Notes: a model not told the origin generated them from the letters alone. A stretch of DNA of 64,000 nucleotides from Chionis minor (GCA_013398295.1 VZSF01010138.1:1005434-1069433), one strand, 5' to 3'. Counted from the stretch's first letter, positions 10,333-23,152 are shown. Program-made: numbers and translations.

Positions 10333-13300
10333 ACAGCCACGGATGCTGGGGAGCCCCGGCTGAGTGCTCAGCCTGCGGGATGCCAGGGGTCTCTGGGATG
10401 CGGCTCTGCTGCCTGTCCAGGGCCATACCCTTGGCCAGAGGACACGGGATGCTTGCTGGCTTCCTCCAAAGATCCACGGTGCCAAAAGCTCTGTGTGGGT
10501 GGTGGTGAAGAGCTGCACAGCACCCACGGCGCATGTTCCCTCCCTGGGGTGGAAGGGAGCACCCATGGGTGGGCAGGTTTGGGGGTAGGTCCCCCCACTC
10601 CTGTACAGCAGCAGGACGTTCACAGAGCGGGCGATGCAACGGCAAAGCTCGCTCCTGCTCATCTGGTGTCCGGGAGCTGTTAGTAACCTACTGCGCATCC
10701 TCCTTTCTAATGACTTCTCTCTCGTGTGCAGGGAGCGCGCAGGTGAGCCCTGGCCGGCAGCAAGTCACACCCCGGCGTTGTTTCCCAAGTGCAGGAGCAG
10801 AGGTCGGAGCGGGCAGAGGTTCAGCAGGGTCACCGGAGAAGCACTTCTACGCTACGCTCCTGGCCGAGGAGCCCTTTGCCTCTCCACCCACCCTCTGCAG
10901 TATTTTAAAACAAGCCCAGGAGACGTGGCCAGCCATCACGGATCGCAGCACGCTCTCCTCTGCAAAGTTTAAGCCATGCTGGATGGTAAATCAAAGGGCA
11001 CCCCGTCGAGCTCCGATGAATTCATTTGATGACCGTCTTGGCCCCGTCTTACCCTTTCCTCCCTACTCAGAAGGAACATCAGTATAGTTTTCAATCAAAA
11101 CATATTCGGAAAAGCCCCCTCCCCAACTCTTTAGGCTGGGGTTGTCCCTGCCCGTCCCCCTCGCTGCTGCCCAGCGCTCGCACAGTGGCCAAAGCAAGCA
11201 CCGAACCTGAGCCCTCTGCCCTGCCCTCCTTGGGGAGGAGGGCTGGCGGCGCCGGGGTCGGACCTGGCCAAGGGTTCAAGTGCTCCCCGGGGGGCAGTGG
11301 ACTGGGCTCCAGGCGCGGGAGGGGCACGGCTGAAACCCGGCACATCAGTTAACCGGGTGTTTAAGGCCATGTGGGTACAGGCGAGCGCCCAGGTAAGAGC
11401 CCTGCAGAGCGAGGCCCAAGCAAAGAAAGTTTATGACTGCAGCTCCCCGCTGCCCAGGGCAATTTTATACACACATAAAAATAAAAATGAAATCTATGTA
11501 ACAGGGAAGTTCTTCTACACATTCTTCTTGCTTTAAAAACATTTTTTTTTTTAAATGATATTTGCGCTTTTTTTTTCCCCCAGCAAAGATGGCTGAGGAA
11601 GACAGAAATCCCAGAAAAGATGAAATGAGAAATGGAATTGACAAAGATGTTTTTGCTGAAGACTTTAGAAGTTCAATGCATACATACAGGTATCCGTGTA
11701 TACGTGCATACAGCCACCTCCATAACCCCACACTCCCATTTTTCCTCTCCCCGTTAAATGCTCTCTCTGACGACCGCAGCTGCCTGCTGTGTTAGCGAGA
11801 CCGGCCAGGTGACCCCCAGAGACAGAGGATAGACACCGCGCCAATGGAAGAGCAATGGGATGAAAGGAGCCGTCAGGAATTTGATGTTATCCCTGCTGCC
11901 TGGCAAGCCCAGCACTGGGCATCGCCATAACCCGGCTCTGGATCCCAGTTCTCCTGTGAGGCAGCCGGCCATCGGGGAGGAGTATCCTTCCTTGCCACTG
12001 GAGCTGGAGAGCGGGAATGGCCATCCCAGCCCCTGACTACAGTCCTGGCAGCACCTTGGTTAACACAGGAGCTAAGAGGTGCTGTCGTTCCTTTAGGGCT
12101 GGGGGAGTTACGTCATCTAATCCTAAAATCAATTCGTAATCACATCTATCGAATTAGAGGCAGCTGTCAAAACTGGCACATGTAGGTGTGTGCATTCCTT
12201 GAAGAGCCCGGCTGGCTTCATGCAGCAAAAGCTCTTTAATCCATATGCTGGGCACAGGCTGACACAGGGGAACGCTCTGCTCATACCAGACCTCCTCCTT
12301 CCTCCTTGTAGGAATATGGCCCATTTAATCTAAATTTTCCAGATATTAAGCCATTTGTGGGCTACAGAAACTTGGGCAGGCAGAGCAGCCTTTGCAATTC
12401 CTCTGGTGGGGGAAAAGCTGGCTGCTGACCCATGGATCTGAAGAATTTGCCCTTTGAAAACCCATCTAACGATGGGCTAGTTCTGGCCGCCTCTGCCCCG
12501 GGGCAGCTTGGAAAGGACGGCAGCGTGTCCAGTGCTCCTCCTCTTGGCTTTGGAGCCTGTATCAGCCGAGAGACGATGGTGACGGGCACCGCAGCTCCTG
12601 CTCTCACGCCTGTCCAGCGGTGCCGCTGCAGCCCGGGGCATCCGGGACGGCTCCACGCTCAGCCAGTGCCCAGGCGCAGAGCGCGCTGCACGGGGCTCAG
12701 CCAGCCCTGACAGCCCTGCTGCGGATCTCCGACTTCTGCTCAAAGTTACTTAATTACGGTAAGAACCACTTCTCCTCTCAAAGATTGCCAGGGCTGGGAC
12801 CACCACGTAGGGAAAATTTGCAGCTTCTCCTTCAAGCGCCTACTTGGGCACGGAGGGGTTCCTGGGGAGCAGCATCACTTCCCTGCCCAGCCGAGCGGGG
12901 GGAGCGCTCGGAGCCGCCTCTCACAGCATCCCCTCCTTCCGTTACAAACAGAATTCAAAGCACTGAAGATCCTCAAGCTCGTCTTAAAACGTAACGGCAT
13001 TTCACGATCTTGCCGCTGCAAAAACCACCTGATCTATTGACCCACGGGGCCGAGACTGCGTGAGCCTGCGTCCTCCTGGTGCCTTTGCGTTGCGTACGTA
13101 CCAAGCACCTCCATAACACCCTCCGCTCAGTGCCCAGGGCTCTGCCTGGGAAGGCATTCCTTCGCGCGCGGTGCAGCCGGCATTTACACGGACACCGCAG
13201 GAGCGCAGCACCGCCTCCACATCCACCCCAGCACCACTTCGGTTCTTTCTTGGGATACCCATTTCTCCGAGTAAACATTTTTTTCTGAGTGTCCAGTAAA

Positions 13301-14330
13301 TCAGTGGTAGTGACAGCCTTGATTAGATGTAAATGAGAGCAAGGACTGTAGTTTGGGGTCACCCTGCTCTGGGGGGCAGCACCGGGGTTAAAGGCCGAAT
13401 CCTGATCTTGCAGGGGGGTAATGCAGCGCGTGTGGCTTGCCAAAATCCACCCCAAAAAGGCACCGGCGGTGCATGACGAGTCTCAGCGCGCCGTGCCATG
13501 CTGATGTGGGGTTCAGGGGGGCTGGAGGTGCTGTCTGGGAGCCCAGCACCCTCCAGGGGAGCCTTTGAGCTGCTCGCAGGGACCCTCCACGGGTCGAAGG
13601 TTCAGAGGAGACTGTTTTCACAGAGATAAAGGTGCTGATCCCCTGTGTAAAACACATTGATCTCTCCAGCCAAATTTTAAGCCTCTTACTACCCTGCGCC
13701 GCACCGATGGTGTGCACGTCACGGCGTTTGCACCAGCACCCACACAGGTTAAATCAGAGGAAGAGGCTGAAAGGAAAAGCGAAAGCTTTTGCGCGTGCAC
13801 CTTGCTTTTGAGCCTAAAGAGAAAAGAAATACGGAAATCATGAAGAGTATTTTCCCTTGTTCCCGCTGTTCACACAAAGCTCATTTTAAATGAGGGGATG
13901 GGACACTGTTCTTTCTTCAAACGCTGGTGGAAGGCTCAGCAGCCCCCAGCGAGCGGCTGGTGCCACGGGCATCCTGGCCCGACCGCAGACAGGAGGGTGC
14001 TGGCAGGACGGTCCAGCTAACACTGACATAGCGCCTTCATCCTCACCCCGAGAAGGAATTTGGGGCATCTCTCGGACCATAAAGCAACTGGAGAGGCAAA
14101 AATCAAGCCAAACAGAGTAAGTCAGCTCAAAACATCTGGTTATAAGAAAAGTGACTCCACTAACCAAATACTCTCCCATTACTCAGGCCACGGCAGAGCA
14201 AAGCCTGCCCAATGTGACTCTGCCGGGTCATTTGTGAAGTTGGTCCCATTAAATAAATCCAGGAAGGACCAGCTGCTCCAGCTGAAGGTGAATGGTGACG
14301 TGCCAGCCAGGAGATCAATGCTTAAATGGA
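10333..14330. other. GC-rich intergenic DNA with an AT-richer motif island near 12.1-12.2 kb
   Basis: No gene is recognised. T- and A-rich runs lie near 11530-11580. CpG-dense patches occur at about 12590-12740 and 13000-13220. The segment at 12105-12240 is listed separately. Confidence 0.55.
12105..12240. promoter_or_regulatory. motif-dense segment, enhancer candidate
   Basis: It contains TTACGTCA (12108-12115, CRE/C-EBP type), TAATCC (12118-12123, K50 homeodomain type), a GAATTAGA core and CAGCTGTCA (12161-12169), an E-box overlapping a TGACA (TALE homeodomain) site. This is dense for about 60 bp, but unproven. Confidence 0.3.
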
Positions 14331-14600
14331 TGTGATTACTTATTAGATGTAAACACTGATGAATAGATCTAAATAAACTCTAATTATTTATACAGCGTAT
14401 TCCTAATGCTGGATGAATGTTGACACTTACCAACTTTAAAATAGAACTGAAGCCAGGCAGGGTGAATGATTTAATGCCTCTGTAGAGAGAATTAGCATGT
14501 GTAATATGTATATACAAATATATATAATATATGTAATTATAGGTATTGGTGCTTGAGAGAGTTGTCTAGCCAGATGGAAAGAGTAAACACTGACACTTTG
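14331..14600. promoter_or_regulatory. AT-rich island with forkhead and homeodomain motifs, enhancer candidate
   Basis: GTAAACA (forkhead consensus) occurs at 14349-14355 and 14583-14589, TAATTATTTA at 14381-14390 and TAATTA at 14534-14539. A TATATA-rich core lies between (14500-14532). The island stands out from GC-rich flanks. Confidence 0.33.
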
Positions 14601-17600
14601 CTGCTACCCGCTAGAGGGGGAAGGATGTTTAAAGTCACTGGAATAAGAAATTGGTAGTTGAAATTTGGGGAAGGGAGTTACTACCCCACGTTCCCCTTCT
14701 GCTGAGTGGATTTGGCAGCCAACTTCTCTGTCTTGTCCATCCACCTAAAGAAGAACTGGGGCCGGAAGTGTCTGACATCCAAGGACAAAGCGCTGTGCAT
14801 AAACTGCAGCTGCTGCAGCATGTTCACACCATCTTCTGTAGGTCATTTTTGGCACCCAGTGAAGACGTAACTCAGGAAGCGACCAGGCTGTGGTCCCTCA
14901 GCACAGGCGGTTTGTACGGCAGATCCCAGAGACCCTGTCAGATAACCAAGCCTGAAAAAAGCTTACCTGCCCCTACTGCCTTCCCTTTTCCATCCCAAAC
15001 ACTTGGCAGGTGGCGCACAAGGAGCAGCAGGGCGAATGTCCTCTGTTTTGTGACCCATCTTGGCTTCAAGCTGGTGGCTTTTAGTGTGGGAAAGGCAAGA
15101 ATTAGTCCTTGTGCTTGGTCTTGCTGAGGGGAAGATACCATGCGATCGCTTGTGCGGCTGATGTGCGTCTAACCGCACATCGTAAAGGCATTTATTGTCC
15201 AGCTTTCTTTTTTTTGGCCTCTGGTGTCCATGGGAGTGATGGCACCTCAGCACGTGGAGGGGCACAGTGATGGCCTCCGACACGCAGGCAACGGCGCAGC
15301 AGTAAGGCGAGTCCACCCCACTGCCTTGGGTTAGAGCTAGATCTCTCTAGAAAAAGCACTTTAAAAGCAAGCTACGCTCACAGGTAGGCACAGCTTGGGA
15401 CTGAGCTTATACGAGTTAATGAAGTTTTGAAACCTTGCAGAACCTCTGTTACTCAGCTGCTATGACAGAGGGAAAGGGAAGGAGGTGACGTCCCACCAGC
15501 TGCTTTATCGCACCGCGTGGCTGTCGGCACAGGGACTCGAAATGTCCCCAGGCCTCAGTGCCATTGCGCCAAGCACCGGCTTGCGAGACATGCGGGGACA
15601 GGTCCCCACACTGCCATAAACACTCAGAGGTCCTTAACACGAAGGCACGTTCATTAATGGTCAATTAGCTGCTCTCAACACCCTGGAGACAGAAAACCAG
15701 CCATCTGCAGCAACCTCCCCATCCACATCCCTGCGGGGGCACGGAGGAGGGGGAAAGGGCTTGGCTGGCGGGATGTTCACCGGGAAACTTGATCCCCACG
15801 AGGTCCTCAAGTGTGACAGCCTGTCACCATGCTGCTGGCTTTTGGGGGCTGCTTTTCCCCCTGCAGCTCAGGGGTTATTTGGCTCTTGATGCATCAAGCC
15901 AAGGGCTGAACATGCAACCTGCTCTTCTGTGGCTCTCCTGGCACCAGCAAGTGTGCTCAGCCCTTCGAGAAAAATCAGGCTGCTAATTCCAGCACCTCAT
16001 TTTAGGCAATGTTTGAACTTCCCGTACCTTTCAGCGGAGAGGGATGAGGAGGGCAGAGAGCAGCCAGCAGCTGACGTGCTGAAGGTCACAACCAGCACCA
16101 GCCGCCAGCCTCTGCCGCAGAGCAGAAAGGTCGGGCTCGGAGCCATGCCCAGGACAAGGCCACCGCCCCACAGCACCTCAGTCATCCCTTACAGAGTTTA
16201 ACTACTCACCGTCCTGCTACCCTGGAGCCCGAGTTTTGTTTTTGCAAATAACATTTGCAAATTAAAAATGTGCAAAAGCTACAGCAGCGTCCAGACACGC
16301 GCAGCCGTATCAAGCTATCGCCGCAAATGCAAAACGAAAAGTGTCTGGAAATTATGACGCTGAAGCAGGGAAGACAAAAAAGTGCAGGATCCTTTGGCAC
16401 CGGTGGATACTGGATATCTCCCCCTGGAGAGATGTGGAGCCCTGGGAAGGGCCTTCAGCGGCCCCTGACTCCTCTGGCTGGGGGAGGCGAGGGGCTGGGC
16501 AGCTCTGGCACTGCTGGGATGAAACCTCTCAAATCAGTCGCTCCCCGCATCCCTCCGGCATCCTGCCTGGGATTGACAGAAAACACTCCCTCCAAAAGCT
16601 GGAAACAAGGACACAAAGCCAGGAGGGGACTTCCCCTTCCCCACGTGGCAATTGCAGCTGTGTGCCAGTTACAGCAAATATTTCCAGGCGAAGTGCACAT
16701 CCCTGGCGCGCGCAGCCGAAGGCGCCACATCCGTTTTTCCCGGTCCCAAAGCCCCCTGAAACAAAAGGTCCCCCGGGACTTTGGCAAAAAATGTCGCTCA
16801 GCGCGGATCATAGCCATTTCCACAGTGAAATTTAAATGCAAGAGTAGGTTGGAGCTCCTAAAAAATGAGACCGAAGGAAGAGCTTCACCGGCCGGTGAAG
16901 CGCAAACTCAGGCCAGCTCCCGCCTCCGCAGGGCAAACACCCCGGCTCCGGTGGGCTGGCAGGGGATCTTCAGGATCCGGCCCCGAGCGCCAGCCCTTGA
17001 CTGCAGCGCCAGCAACCGAGTCACAAAAGTCCTCTCAGAACCTTCGGCACCATCCGAATGATGAAAAAACAAAGCAACGTCAGTCTGAAGAGACAGTTAC
17101 AGGGGAAGCACTGCGCTGCCAACCCTGCTCAGCTGCGGGGGGAAGATTTTGTGTCACCCAGCAGCCAGTTCAGCCCCTAATTGTCCCCCCCCTGTCCCTT
17201 GGCACTGTCAATAAGCAGCTGCTTTCACACAAGTGTAAAGGACAAGCTTTTTGCACTTAACTTCTTTGGTCGGAGAAGACAGGAGAGGGAAAAAAAAAGA
17301 AAAAAGGGAATTAAAAACCCAGACAGCAGAGAGCAGCCCTGCAGCAGGGTTTGGCCCGAGCCCCCACTGCTCTGAAGGGCAGGGATGCCACCCGAGCTGA
17401 CACACATCTCCTGCTGTCCGGGCAGCACGGCAGGCTGGGCAGTGAACCTCAGCCCCACGTTTGCCGGCTGCCAGAATTTTTTCTCCCCTCTTCATTCACT
17501 ATATCCGACCTTCCCCGCTTGGCCCGCAGCACGAGGCCTGTGGCGTGGCACAGCTGGATTTAAGCTTAAAGCTGAGGATCTGCATGATACAGACGCGCTG

Positions 17601-17935
17601 ATGTCACACCTACACATAAGATTCTAGAGGGGAAAACACCTGCATCTGTCCCGTGAGCTCCAGCCTTTGATTTTCTCTTAGTTTGATCCTGTGCAAATGT
17701 TGACCAGGGATAGGCAGGAGAAACTAGAAAAGCCAGGCAAGACAGACTGAAAAGGAAGTTCTGCTAAACACATGCTGCAAATGCTTCCAGATGTGATTTT
17801 TCCTTTATGTGCTTCACTTACAGGCAGATCCCAAGTAAGAAACACATGGACAATATTTTCCACTTTTTTTAAAGTCAAAGGTGTCATCTTCTCTCTTGGA
17901 GACAATTCAGAGCATCTGTCCCTTTGACCATCATA
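14601..17935. other. GC-rich intergenic DNA, including a 268-codon orphan open frame
   Basis: No gene is recognised. The longest open frame in the window (16255-17061, plus strand) lies here, but its translation matches no family I know and other frames over the same bases are also open. CACGTG occurs at 15251-15256 and 16642-16647. Confidence 0.55.
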
Positions 17936-17939
17936 CATA

Positions 17940-18014
17940 AGAGCTATAGTACAATAATATATCTATATTATATGTCTATAATATATACTTTAAAACATAT
18001 AATAATATATCTAT
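17940..18014. repeat. AT-only low-complexity tract with 14-bp direct repeat
   Basis: AATAATATATCTAT occurs at 17953-17966 and 18001-18014, with TATATTATA-type sequence between. It is simple AT-rich DNA within GC-rich surroundings. Confidence 0.7.
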
Positions 18015-21000
18015 CTCCATTCTCTCCCTCCTGTCTCTGATTTTCCATGCGAAGCAGTTAACAGCACAAACAGCTAAGTCTTTCCCTTCTTAAGTTTGAC
18101 TAATACAGGAAAACAACTGTAGCACATCAGAACGAAGGTCCAACTTGCCCGATACTCTCTTTCCCACGCAGACGAAGGGAAGACACTTGGAGAGAGGAAC
18201 AGGGTGATCATGCAGCGACGCTTCCCGAGACCTTGCCCTCAGCCTCCAACAATGTGGAGTTCAGGGGGAGATGAGCAAGGCTCTGCCCTGAGCCCAAGAC
18301 ATCCGAAGCTCTGCAGCTTCTCCAGCCTGTCTCCCCTGCACATCTTCCACCAGGGACTCCTGTCACTTCTGCCCCGATCATCCAGAAACGCTGAGAGCCC
18401 TCTGGCCTGTGGGTTAAGTTTCCTAAAGAGAAAATATTGAACACAAGGATATTCTTCTGCTCAGTGGAGTGAGTTTACAAGTGGGAAAAAAAAAAAAAAA
18501 TTAAAAGAAATTCTTCCCCCGTTGCAAAAGTGCGAGAGGATGGAGGGCAGCAGAGGACTCTCGCCTCCCGGACAAAGCCCACTCCATTGCTGGATTTTGA
18601 AATGAATCAATAAAGAAAATGAGTCCGACAGCCAGATGTCTGCTTTCATCTCGCTGCGCTGGAACTGGAATAAAGCCCACAAAATCTCCACCAAAATACT
18701 TTCTTTGAAAGCTCTTTGTTAATGGCTTTCCGGCTGCAGGGAACGCAGGCAGCGAACGTGAAAGTCTGATGCCACCTAACGGCCGCGCCGCCTTCCAAAG
18801 GCTGTGTTTCACTTCGGGACTCCTAACACCAGTTTCAGTGCGAACTCCTGAATTTACAGTACTCCCTGCAGACGTAGAAAGACAAAAGTTGTAAAGGGAC
18901 CTTGAGAACGCACCCAAGGAAATATCTTCTCCCCCCGGCTCAGCGTATTTGGCCTGTGTAGCTGCCACCTCTGTTGCGGTAGTAGCGTGTTAAAAGGATG
19001 AAATCCCTCCGTGAGTAACGCCAGAGCTGGGCTCCACGAGCAGGGCTGGAGGCTGGACCCGCGACCAGGTTCGCCCTCCAGTTCCCATCATCAGGCTTTG
19101 TTTTATTTGCTTACAAGTTGATCAAACTGGACTGAAACTTTCCACATTGTGCGCTGGTCCAAGTGACAACTGCTCGGGTGTGTTTGCACGTACTGCTGGC
19201 ACGTGCTAATTTTAAAGCTAATATCATCAAACACATCAAAAACTCTGCATTATGTTCTGGAAATCTTTTCTCTTAGAAACCTAAAGCGCTGCTGGCTTTG
19301 ACACAATTTCTAATATCGCTTGCAAAGGGCTGAGCAACCTTTGTATTAGGGATGTGCTTTCTACTATTCCTCCAAGTCTGTGCAACTTTGGTCAATTTGC
19401 AAGTCTGTAAAAATAGACATTTATACAGGCTCTGTGACAGCTAAAATATCAAAAGCACCCAACATCCACCGACTGCCCTCCTGGCCTGCCCCGCCGGGCT
19501 GCTCGCCCCCTTGGAGCCATGCACACGGCAATGCCCGCAGACAGGCTGACCGCGCTCCAGCTGCCTGCGCGCACGTCGCCAGGCAGCTTCCAATTAGTGC
19601 TTCACCTCATTTAACATACTGGACCTCTGAAAGAACAAACACCAACCCACGCAACAACCCCGTGGGCGAAGGGATGCGTTTCCCCGCCGGTTTGCAGGAA
19701 GGGAGAGGAGGAACATCAGCGCTCACGTCAGAAGTTTCCATCAGACCCACGTGCCCGGTCTGGGACTGTGGCCCTTTCTCCCTGTCCTTGGCTACTCAGC
19801 AGTACATTGTATCTGAGAAGTTTCCACAGGCTGAAACAGTGAAAACTCAACAGTTTTGCAAACTGGACTTCCAGAAAAATAGAAAATACTCAACTACTGA
19901 GCACCAGAGAAAGCAGCATACAGTAACTTAACCATCAAGGCAGGAAAATATTGGTTAGAGTGGCCTATTCCAGCCTTCCCCATGACATTATCCTGTCTCC
20001 TTGTAGCATCTAAAGCCTGACCTGAAGCGTACCTCGTTCTGCAATTTTTGCAAATCAAGCAAAACGTGGTTTGCGATGTAGCACTCATCTCCAGAAGAGG
20101 TGAGAGTCTGTAAAAGAAGTAGGCAGGTGATCACCTGGACCACAATACAAATTTTAGTATGGCCATAGAGACAAAAGTGGGGCAAGAAGATGACCAACTT
20201 TATAAATCCTTTGTTTTCCTTCATAAGGTTTTTAGGTGGTAGTTTGTATGTAATTCCTCGTAGCATACACTGCTGCTTCTCTGCATTGCTCTTTTTTGGG
20301 TTAAGAATCCCAATTATTTCGAACCATGTCAGTGATCTTTTTTTAAGGTCGTCTTTCCAAGGGCTCCTATTTTCCGAGATTTAAGCCTTAACGTATGTCA
20401 TGCCTGCTATGAACATCTACTTTATTCTCACGTTTTGGCTTGCGCAGACTCAGATCGATCCTGTAACACTGTGAAACTCGGACCTAAGTGAAAACAAAGG
20501 GTCTGCTGTGGCTCGTAGACTCTTGGCAATAAAGAGAGTTCAAAGGAAAAAACTACAGATGCACTTTGCCTTATAGCGTAAGCTTCTCCGTGTTGACATA
20601 GCGCCTACTTTCATGTTAGCGCAGCACTACGCAGGCTGTAGATGCTCCTGGAGACAAATGATAGTAAGAAAATTACTTGAATCTCGGTTAAGATTTATTT
20701 AAAATGCTGAACCAAAATTACCCTCCCACATGGGGACTGAGTTCATAAAGCTGTCACCAGACTGGGAGGGCTGGGTTTTGACTTTCCTGTAAACAGAAAC
20801 AAAAGGCTGATTTTTGGAAGGACAATGAAAATAAACATTTGTTGAAGTCCTTAAAGAGGTTTCACAGAGCTGATACAGCTATAAAAACATAACACTGCAA
20901 CTTCTGCAGCCTCGGAGGCTCCGAGGTATACCATATGTTGGCAGGGCACGACACAGATGTCTTCCAATAACTTTGCATTAAAAGCCTCCCTTACAAACCC

Positions 21001-21459
21001 CCTTTGTTTTCATTAATAAAATGAAAAAAACCATTTATTTCCCCAAGCTACTTCCCCGCTCTGTACTTACACAGCACTTAAACCGCCCAAGTCCAATGTC
21101 TCGGGCCAACCCACGTAAAGGCGTGCTGGAGAGCAGAAGACACAGACCAAGAAGATGGTGAAGCGTGCCCGGGGAGAGGAAACCTGCAGCACCAACTCAA
21201 CCAGGGCTCGAAACAACTGCCTGACAACACCGCGTTTTACCACCGGCCCGTCCTCTTTCATCTCCAGGCTCTGTGACAGAGAAAACAACTGTTCTCTAAT
21301 AAGACCAGACAGTTTTCTTACATAGCTTTCAGAATAAGCAGGAGCAAGAAGTTATCTTCAAAACAAATTCTTGAGGTGTAACGTGCATAATCAAGGCATC
21401 TTTTCTACAAGCGAACGATGTAAGAGCACTGTATAAAACAAAAGGCCGCTATGCAAAAT
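18015..21459. other. intergenic DNA downstream of ADD3, GC-to-AT transition
   Basis: No gene is recognised. A 14-A run lies at about 18487-18500. Base composition falls from GC-rich to AT-rich through this interval, ending at the ADD3 3' end. CACGTG occurs at 19200-19205 and 19748-19753. Confidence 0.6.
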
Positions 21460-21478
21460 CCATCTATTTAAAATACTG

Positions 21479-21484
21479 TTTATT
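21479..21484 (-). terminator. AATAAA polyadenylation signal, probable distal ADD3 site
   Basis: The plus strand reads TTTATT, which is AATAAA in the direction of ADD3 transcription. It is the first canonical hexamer I find after the stop codon, with T/GT-rich sequence 20-60 nt further on. Confidence 0.6.
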
Positions 21485-22088
21485 TGGGATTTAACATTAA
21501 TTAGCATTACATCTATGAGCAATTTCAGATAACATTTATATATTTTCCACAGGACACAAGAGTTGGCTGGCTCATTCTTTATGCCAAAGCAAGTAAATAG
21601 AGGCATTAGCAAAAGGTGCAAATAGTTCACGGTTGCATTTTAAAAAATATTTATGCACATTGCATTCATTTAGATATATTTTTTAAAAAGTTATGAAAAG
21701 CGTAGTTCACAGGTTACTGTTTCTACATATGTTGTAATACAACACAAATAATGTAGAACATAAAAAACAAAGTAAGCAACTGAAAGTTTCCACTATGATT
21801 AAAAACACTGATTCCAGTATTTAGTATTTGTTTCCAGGATCCATTCCAACATTGCATTATCACACTTACACGGTCAAAGCTAACCAGCCCCCGAACATGC
21901 TATAATCAACATTTTTGCATGCCAAACCACTCTCCAGCCATATTTAACGATTATATATTGTATAATATTTCAACCGGCAATTTGGGAATCACATGGATCT
22001 TTAAAATGTATGTCCTATTGCGATGACTGATTTACAGACAATTTGACACAGCGAAGAAAACCCTATGTTAATTTCTATGTTTAGTTTG

Positions 22089-22096
22089 TATTTACA
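22089..22096 (-). promoter_or_regulatory. Pumilio-type motif UGUAAAUA in ADD3 3' UTR
   Basis: The plus strand TATTTACA is UGUAAAUA in the mRNA, a match to the UGUANAUA consensus bound by PUM1/PUM2. A single 8-mer in AT-rich sequence is weak evidence. Confidence 0.35.
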
Positions 22097-22621
22097 ATAC
22101 AGTAAAAGTACTAAAATGACAATATCAGTAAAAACGAGCAGGTGGCAGTACCACCCTTACCCATGGCACTAGGCTCTGATTTGCTCTGGGTTCATCCAAA
22201 GGACAACACGGATTCACGAGACCCTTTTACAATTCAAATGAAAGTGAAGAAAAAACCCAAAGTGTTGCACTCTGTATGAATCCATACAAATTATCTAAAA
22301 CATCTAATATGGAAATGTCACTTTGCTGATTTAATAAAAATATCCCACAATCCATATCATATATTTAAAAAAAATAATCACCAGACTTTAACTTTCTTTG
22401 TATCCTCCTATTTTCTTACTATTTCACTTTCCCTTTTAACAGTTTTGTTTCCTTCATTTGGTTATGTTAAGAGATTATTTTTCTTCATTCATTAGCAATA
22501 CCATGAGAGAAAAAAAAACCCCACAAGTAATTTTTAAACATGAATCCAGTTCAATTTTATATGCTTTTATCTTCTGATTTCTAAGTCCCTGGATTCCTGA
22601 ATTATATTTAAGTATACTCTA

Positions 22622-22664
22622 AACCAAGCATTCTTAAATACACTCTACTATTAAATGCTTGGTT
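22622..22664 (-). other. perfect 11-bp inverted repeat (hairpin) in ADD3 3' UTR
   Basis: AACCAAGCATT at 22622-22632 is the exact reverse complement of AATGCTTGGTT at 22654-22664, separated by 21 nt. In the mRNA this can fold into an 11-bp stem with a 21-nt loop. A structural role in the UTR is inferred. Confidence 0.6.
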
Positions 22665-23146
22665 CACATGCTTATAATACCTTTATACTGAATGGCATAC
22701 AAACATTTGAACATATAAAATCTTCTTTTTGTTTTGCCAGTTAAACTAAATTATCAATGTTAAGTGTATAAAATCCCCCTTCTTGAAAAATAAGGGTTTC
22801 CCCCCCAACTGATAGAATAAAAAAGAAGTCTTCAAAAATTATATTTCACTAAAATGAAATATTTGGCAAAAAAGTTATTGAAGAATGGAATTCTGTAGAC
22901 ATTTTGTATAATTCCAAATAAACTTTCTCTTACACAGTTTACCCCCTAATATTATGTGCCAGTGTATAATATTTCTATATGATCTAATCTTAAAAAAGAT
23001 TTAAAGGTGTGCTGTTAATATGCACCCACTCAAACAGGGGTACAGAAACATAAAATATATGGTCAAAATCACAATACAAAAATGTATGATCTGGTTACCA
23101 AATGAGACAGCAGTCTTAAAAAGTCAGATGATCGCTCATCAGTAAC

Positions 23147-23152
23147 TTTAAT
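23147..23152 (-). terminator. ATTAAA variant poly(A) signal, possible proximal ADD3 site
   Basis: The plus strand TTTAAT reads ATTAAA in the sense of ADD3, about 380 nt after the stop. It is the second most common hexamer type, but the flanking sequence gives no further support. Confidence 0.25.

Noticed and set aside
10533..11087. 184-codon plus-strand open frame
   Set aside because: Composition-driven open frame over low-stop GC-rich DNA; translation shows no known family.
19380..19931. 183-codon plus-strand open frame
   Set aside because: No recognised domain and no promoter or splice evidence; it starts in AT-rich and ends in mixed sequence.
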